Part shown: one piece after another, positions 58,701 to 64,000 of the stretch | Layout: each line of letters starts with the position of its first letter | How positions within the stretch are numbered: position 1 is the first letter of the stretch | Origin: Branchiostoma floridae | Lineage: Eukaryota; Chordata; Leptocardii; Amphioxiformes; Branchiostomatidae | Assembly: GCF_000003815.2 (NCBI RefSeq) | Contig: NC_049991.1 | Span: 10,065,298-10,129,297 of the forward strand | Length of the DNA stretch: 64,000 bases | Direction of reading: 5' to 3' | Notes under the pieces: model-generated | What the model was told of the DNA's origin: nothing | Databases searched by the model: none | What the model saw: only the letters and a program-made list of their open reading frames with translations | Program-made: the position numbers and the translations under genes

Positions 58701-61699
58701 TTCAGCTTCTTTGCTTTTATGACGGACGATCGTTTGCCAATGGCTGGTGTGTGGTTTGAAACCGAAGCCGTCGCCGGTGGTCGGTTCACAACTGAGGGTA
58801 TAACTCTCTCACTAATATTAGTGAGATTTGAACAGAGAAAAACAACGAAATGTGTCAATTTCTCATGAAATTTGAATAATCCAATCCAAACTCAACTGAC
58901 ATTTGATGTCCCCTCTAAAACATGAGGTAGCCTGCATGTATATCGATCTATTGAACTGTAACGTACAAAAAAAAGTTCATGCAATTCCTTAAAAGTACTA
59001 CGCAACTGCGATTTTATTCTGCCTAAGCACGCATATCTAACACATTGCTTTATACAGACCATTGGTGTGGCTAAAAAGAATTGAATGTTTCGAATTCTTG
59101 ACAGAATACCTATACATGACGTATACCTGATTCTAATTTTACAATGTGTACAATGTACATATCTTTAGATTTAATCCACATTGTCTAATGTCGTCCTATT
59201 TACTTCCAAAGACTTGGATAAGGAAAGTACCAAGCCTCCTCATTGTCAATGTGTCCAGAGATAGTGATAAGAAATATGCAGGTGACAATGCGGATAATAC
59301 ACATCATCATGCGCGGCTGTTAGACAAGAATAACCCTATAAAGCTTCCTCTGTTGTGGGCGAGGTTTCCAGGTCAGAGGATTTTATTTCTTGAGCCACGG
59401 TCTTAACAGGTTCTATTTGCGCTTTCCTGTCAGGTTGTGTACGTAAACAGGGTTCCTCTAGTACGGATTATACCCTTTTTCTGCTTAGGTCATCCCTGAA
59501 CGCCTCGGATTGCCGTCTTCTCAATAGATCTTGTGTTGTAGTATGTTTACATACAGCTCAATTTCCGTACTGTTCCCGCGCTAGGATATACAATCACTGC
59601 GTCATCCTTTGGCAGTATTGCTTGTATGGATGGCTTCTGTTGTACTTTAACGATAACGTAACGATAGATCGTGACTGCTCACTTTCACAGTATTAGCAGC
59701 CTCAAAGGAACGGAAAACTGTGAGTGAAAGAATGACTCAAAAGACACAACAAGTTGACGCGCCTACATTGTAGAACATTTGAAGAGGCATCTAAAGGTAT
59801 CCGTTTTATAGTGCCTGCTATTTGTTGATCGACTGCGACTTCTAATTTTTAGAATATGATCAGCCTCAAAGGAACGGAAAACTGTGAGTGAAAGAATGAC
59901 TCAAAAGACACAACAAGTTGACGCGCCTACATTGTAGAACATTTGAAGAGGCATCTAAAGGTATCCGTTTTATAGTGCCTGCTATTTGTTGATCGGCTGC
60001 GACTACTGATTTTCAGAATATTAGCAGCCTCAAAGGAACGGAAAACTGTGAGTGAAAGAATGACTCAAAAGATTTGTTCTAGCTAGATCTAACACAAGAA
60101 GCTGACGCATCCACATTATGAAACATTTAAACAAGAGGCATCTATATGTATCCGTTTTATATACCGGTAGAACGTACTAATTGTTGTTGTCCTACAGGGC
60201 TGCGATGATGACATAATTCTGGAGGTTCCGCGGACACAGTCGGCCATGTCTTCGGACGGGCGGACGAACTGGGCCCTGCGCAGTAGGAAATCAGATGCAA
60301 ACAAGGTAGGCCAAGTAGTAGGAAACAGGTGCATGTAGGAATGGAAAAATAACAACGGGGAGGGAGGCAAATACAGTCTATGTCACTGCACGTAATCATT
60401 TAATCAGGTATTTTAATGGGTTCTACTTTCTTCAAAATCTAAAATATGCTTTGATAGTACTTTAAAGAAAATAAATAACACAGAAAACGACTAAGATACG
60501 TCCACAATGAGATGAAATTAAAGTACGGTTTTTGAGTGCTCAGTCATTTCCAATCCAAAGAAGCAGCCAATTTGTTTGCTTGATGACGCATCACAATATG
60601 GAGTCCTTAAATTGTCTATACCTCTCGTCCATATCACGTAGGAAATTGAAGAATGGATATCTGACGTGAAGAGAGAGAAGAGCACAGTACGCACGTCGGC
60701 ACAGCCGGCAGAGAACTACACGGAACAGCGGATGTTAGAGTCCAAGTTGTACGACTTGTCTAAGGAAAGGTCAGTATGTGGGGTGGATATACTCTTCAAG
60801 CAGAGGTTTGACTCTGGCTGATTTTAACGTGATTTAGGCGTTTTTATCGGGCTTTCTACTATGTCCAGTTTCCTGTATGTCGCCAGGCTAGAAAATAGAA
60901 AACCCGACAAAAATGCCCGAAAATCACGTTAAAACCAGCCGGGGCCAAACTTATGCTTCGAGAGTAGTGAGGATACAGTAAACGCATAGTGCAGAGCTAG
61001 GGGTATAACGTTAAGTGACAACGCAGTGAAGGCACTCACGATAAAATAGTACATATATTCGGTTAAGCTTTCAAAGGAAAGATATTACAGATCTGGTAAT
61101 AGAAAATCCACTTTTGCTGTCATATATATCTCCAAGTTCATTTGCTGTACGTTCCTCATGAGTGAGATTTGAGTCCTAATATACTGGGTTTGCTTTGCTT
61201 TAGGTACAAGTTTCTGTCCCAAGCGAACTACCAGCGGAAAGCGTTCCTGGACAGGCAGCACCGGAAGACAAGCGTCATGAAGGACTTGATGCGGAAGGTG
61301 GACAGCAGCGCGTCTCACCCCCCTCTGCAACGGCAGAACAGCCGACTCAGCAACAGCCTCGGCGACACTAGTACTGACGTCATGTCACGTAAGGCCAGCT
61401 CCATCGTACCTGCTGCTACCGAGACAACAGCGCCCCCACCGCTTCCGACGAGAACTTCACGGGAGGACCTGTTGAGCTCTTTAGTGCAGACCACGCAGGC
61501 CTGGCAGCCCACGGCAGACCGGCGCTTCTCCAAGCTTGCTGATGCCCTATCTCCCACCTACGAGACGAACAAACAGGTAAACGTCGACCACATCCTCAAG
61601 AGATACCCTGACCGCATGTCTGCTGCTGGTTCAACGGCGACGCAGTCAACAAGAAGGCACGCATTTGGAAGGCCGCAAGGAAGGAATATCGTCATATGA
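55724..61699 (+). CDS. Protein of unknown function, 263 aa, four exons
   Basis: Exons: 55724-55783, 60198-60305, 60642-60769 and 61204-61699, total 792 nt, with GT-AG introns in phases 0, 0 and 2. Intron 1 is 4.4 kb, much longer than others here, and holds a 164-bp tandem repeat. Exon 1 is short, GC-rich and codes for a Pro/Arg/Ala-rich start (MPRSAPPAGRTGHRRAAAWE). It is the least certain part, chosen because its frame and donor fit. The middle (EIEEWISDVKREKSTVR, MLESKLYDLSKERYKFLS, LDRQHRKTSVMKDLMRK) is highly charged and probably helical. The C-terminal half is Ser/Thr/Pro-rich and likely disordered. A donor-like CAGgtaaac at 61575 suggests an alternative end. I do not recognise a family. 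Confidence 0.65.
56318..56358. repeat. AAGGAGGTTG hairpin
   Basis: AGGCAAGGAGGTTGAAAAAT faces TTTTTCAACTTCCTTGCT. Similar hairpins lie at about 15860 and 54199. Confidence 0.5.
57540..57580. repeat. Imperfect palindrome of about 40 bp
   Basis: AAAGAACATATTACATTACG is mirrored by GTAATATTCCGTTGTTCTTT. No flanking duplication was identified. Confidence 0.5.
59697..60175. repeat. Tandem repeat, 164-bp period, three units
   Basis: Units start with CAGCCTCAAAGGAACGG at 59697, 59861 and 60025, exactly 164 bp apart. The first two are almost identical. The third diverges after about 50 bp and carries a small insertion. The array ends about 20 bp before the acceptor of exon 2 of the unknown gene. 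Confidence 0.9.
60792..60964. mobile_element. MITE, CTCTCCAAGCAGAGG family
   Basis: Ends CTCTTCAAGCAGAGGTTTG and the complement of CAAACTTATGCTTCGAGAG, flanked by TA. The long arms include GATTTTAACGTGATTTAGGC, then TTTTTATCGGGCTTTCTA. It lies in intron 3 of the unknown gene. Confidence 0.8.
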
Positions 61700-63764
61700 A
61701 TTTGTCTACGAAAACCTTATATGTAACTTTACATGTATAATTTTCATCACAAGATATCGAAACATGCCGTAATATCTGTTTATGAAGGTTAGACATCCAG
61801 GTAAAAAATTTTCAAATACAATTCAATCTCTACAACTGGATAGATAAATCGGCCAGTTCACTCTATAGTGATACTGAAGAAGAGAGATGGAGGTCACTCG
61901 AAACGTCCGGGAGTAAATTTCTGTTTTAAATCCAGTTGTGGAGATTGCATTGTATCTGAAGACCGTACTTTCTAGTGTGATTTTGATCTCTAGCCCCAGT
62001 TGCTCCTTTTGGATTGCAATATGCTTGTGGAACAACCATATCTTAAATTATAGGTAGGATTTGTCTAATTTAGATGATAGGGAGTATTCCGATATAGTTT
62101 TTTTAGCGTCCTGCTGGTCAGACAAGGCCTCAAGGAAAGGGGGACAGAAAAAGGGTTAGATCTTGTTGAAAGCACCACCTAGCGAATTGTTTGAGAATGA
62201 CAAGGCCTGTGGCAAGGCATGCGCAATGTTGCTGATTTCGTAGTTACATATCAAGTGGTGAGAAAAGTGTGAGCTAAACTGTAATTTCCCTTCCTCGAAT
62301 ATTAATAGGGTGCGTTATGCGTTTTGATGCTGTTATAGAGCTTAGCTTTAATTAGGTAAGCACAATACGTTTTATGTTAAGCCATAAACTTATCAATAAA
62401 ATGTAATCATTTCGTGCATGACTAAAATGGGTGAGAAAAGTCCAGATGTCACTTTTAGGTCACTTGGTGTTTTCAAAGAAAATGGACCGTCCTTTACAAA
62501 TGTCAGCAGTCAACCTGGACTTGACCCAGAGTTGTACATTGTATGGTTAGTTGGTTGGCAAGATTGTTAACGTTATAACAATATTTTCATCGAAACAAGA
62601 TCGCCAGTGTTATACCCTGGAAGTAACACCGTCCATTGAATTCTTAGTTGTAATGCTGGTATTTTCCTAGAAAAATCAACGGCAGTTTTGTTATTAAGCC
62701 GTAGATAAGCTGGTGTTTTCTTTTTCAGAAATGATAAGTTTAAGACCGTCCATTGTATGCATTACCATAGGTTACCATGATATGACCATTCATTTTGCAC
62801 ACATATTCCAGTCGAAAATACATCAACAGTATAAAACTTGCTTAAGCCATAAAGGCCTATAGCTAGGCCTGGGACTCAATTAAGATTCTACTTACTTCAC
62901 CGTCCATGTTCCGTCCGAGACAAGACCCGTCCATGACATTTTTGCCAAGTTTCGCTACTAAGCCGTCCTTTAAACTTACTAATTGTAAGACATATATGTA
63001 CATGTGTAGCTTTATGTACACTTCTAAATGTTGGAAACAGAAATAAAACCGTCCTTTAAACTTAGTAGTCCGTGTGATTCTTCCGACTTTGGTGATACAT
63101 ATGCCTATATATTAATACATACATGTCTAATCCGTAATTTGACACACAGAACAGAACATAGCACTATAGCTAGTGCGTCGATGAAGGTTAGACATCCAGA
63201 TAGTGCATTATGTAATAATACAGAAATGAATTAATAAAATACAAAATAAATCAAGCAATTTGATATATTCTTTAAACAGTCAGCCATATCAGTTAGCATC
63301 CGCTATCTTTCACCTAACGAAAGCCAATGGATGCTACGTACATATTCTATAACTATCACTTATTAAAGATGGTAGATGCTATCTGAAATGTGTGTGTCTT
63401 TTGATAATTTATCCAGTTAGTTGATTGTGTATTACTTAGGGCCAGTCCTTTAGGAGAAATATATTATCTACATATATTAACGTTAAGCCAATGCGGTCAA
63501 GCGTACTACAAAAACATCTTTAAATGTTTATGTAGTATTAAGAATAATATCGACAGTTTATCACACACTGTGAATTATTTTCTCATTCCTGCCTTGTTGT
63601 TGTGCATGTATAGATTGAACAATATGGGATGCTTGTTTTGTTTGCCTGATCCAAAAGTCAAAGAGGATCATCTTCAATGCAAAACGTGGATTCCAACCCC
63701 ATTTAAACATTAGTTGTCAGGGCAACATATACTACATAAAACCTGTGTAAAATGGCTTGCTTAA
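61700..63764. other. Gene-free stretch
   Basis: Contains a foldback at 61815-61955 and scattered CCGTCC strings (62486-63055). The 18-mer TGAAGGTTAGACATCCAG occurs at both 61783 and 63182. No coding exon is supported. Confidence 0.45.
61815..61955. mobile_element. Foldback element
   Basis: CAATTCAATCTCTACAACTG and CAGTTGTGGAGATTGCATTG are inverted with a few mismatches. The loop has ACTGAAGAAGAGAG and CGAAACGTCCGG, a pattern also seen in the loop of 29656-29791. Confidence 0.55.
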
Positions 63765-64000
63765 GGCCCCCTCTCACTTGACGTGCGGCACGCTTGCGGC
63801 ATTGCTGCGTTCGTTCACTGCGGTACTGTTTTGTTATTTTCTCCGATTTGTTATAATTCAGATATTGCGCAATACGTAAAAGTGTGACATAGAAGACCAC
63901 AAAATACACAACAAGTAAGAAAATTCGTTCTTTATCTCTGAAATTCGTTGAGCATCTTCCGAACGCAGCAATGCCGCAAGCGTGCCGCACGTCAAGTGAG
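63765..64000. mobile_element. Harbinger-like MITE, cut by window edge
   Basis: Starts GGCCCCCTCTCACTTGACGT after a TAA. The last 41 bases of the window are the inverted copy of the start (from GAACGCAGCAATGCCGCAAG onwards), so the element should end about 10 bp beyond the window. The G-rich end and TAA flank suggest PIF/Harbinger. No transposase frame is present. Confidence 0.7.

Overview
The window reads as nuclear DNA of an invertebrate deuterostome, most likely a lancelet (Branchiostoma). This rests on spliced genes with clear animal orthologues (two actins, an OVCA2-type hydrolase, tektin-4), actin introns at positions known from deuterostomes, small introns, and a dense load of short inverted-repeat transposons (MITEs). 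The species call is an inference. There are four assembly gaps (runs of N): 1570-2531, 4447-4546, 35779-36331 and 38590-39372.

Layout. 1-8.9 kb is repeat-rich and gene-free: a palindromic MITE, AT-rich tandem repeats, a 1.7 kb foldback with a C/G-rich core, and a Harbinger-like MITE. 8.9-23.5 kb holds two complete actin genes in tandem on the minus strand (CDS 8987-11749 and 17484-21979), each with five coding exons and a probable non-coding first exon upstream. Pairs of CArG boxes (SRF sites, one box in the third pair being off-consensus) whose starts are exactly 29 bp apart occur at 241-279, 15479-15517 and 23456-23494. The last two fall where the promoters of the two actin genes should be. 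The first implies another leftward, SRF-controlled gene, possibly a third actin, beyond the left edge. 24-27 kb holds MITEs only.

27.0-37.5 kb carries three genes: an OVCA2-like serine hydrolase (+, ten exons including one of 13 nt); a small coiled-coil protein I do not recognise (-); and a membrane-anchored JmjC/cupin-like protein (+) with at least one exon lost in a gap. The last two start head to head from a roughly 60 bp bidirectional promoter.

41.2-51.7 kb holds a head-to-head pair of axonemal genes: an SPMIP7/SPATA48-like sperm microtubule inner protein (-, six exons) and tektin-4 (+, eight exons). Sequences resembling the RFX X-box lie in both promoters, and a perfect X-box lies in a tektin intron. 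55.7-61.7 kb holds a four-exon gene of unknown function (+). 61.7-64 kb is gene-free and ends in half of another Harbinger-like MITE.

The most notable observations are the repeated 29-bp CArG geometry, a 311-bp stretch of complete identity between the last exons of the two actin genes (gene conversion), the ciliary gene pair, and several MITE families nested in introns.
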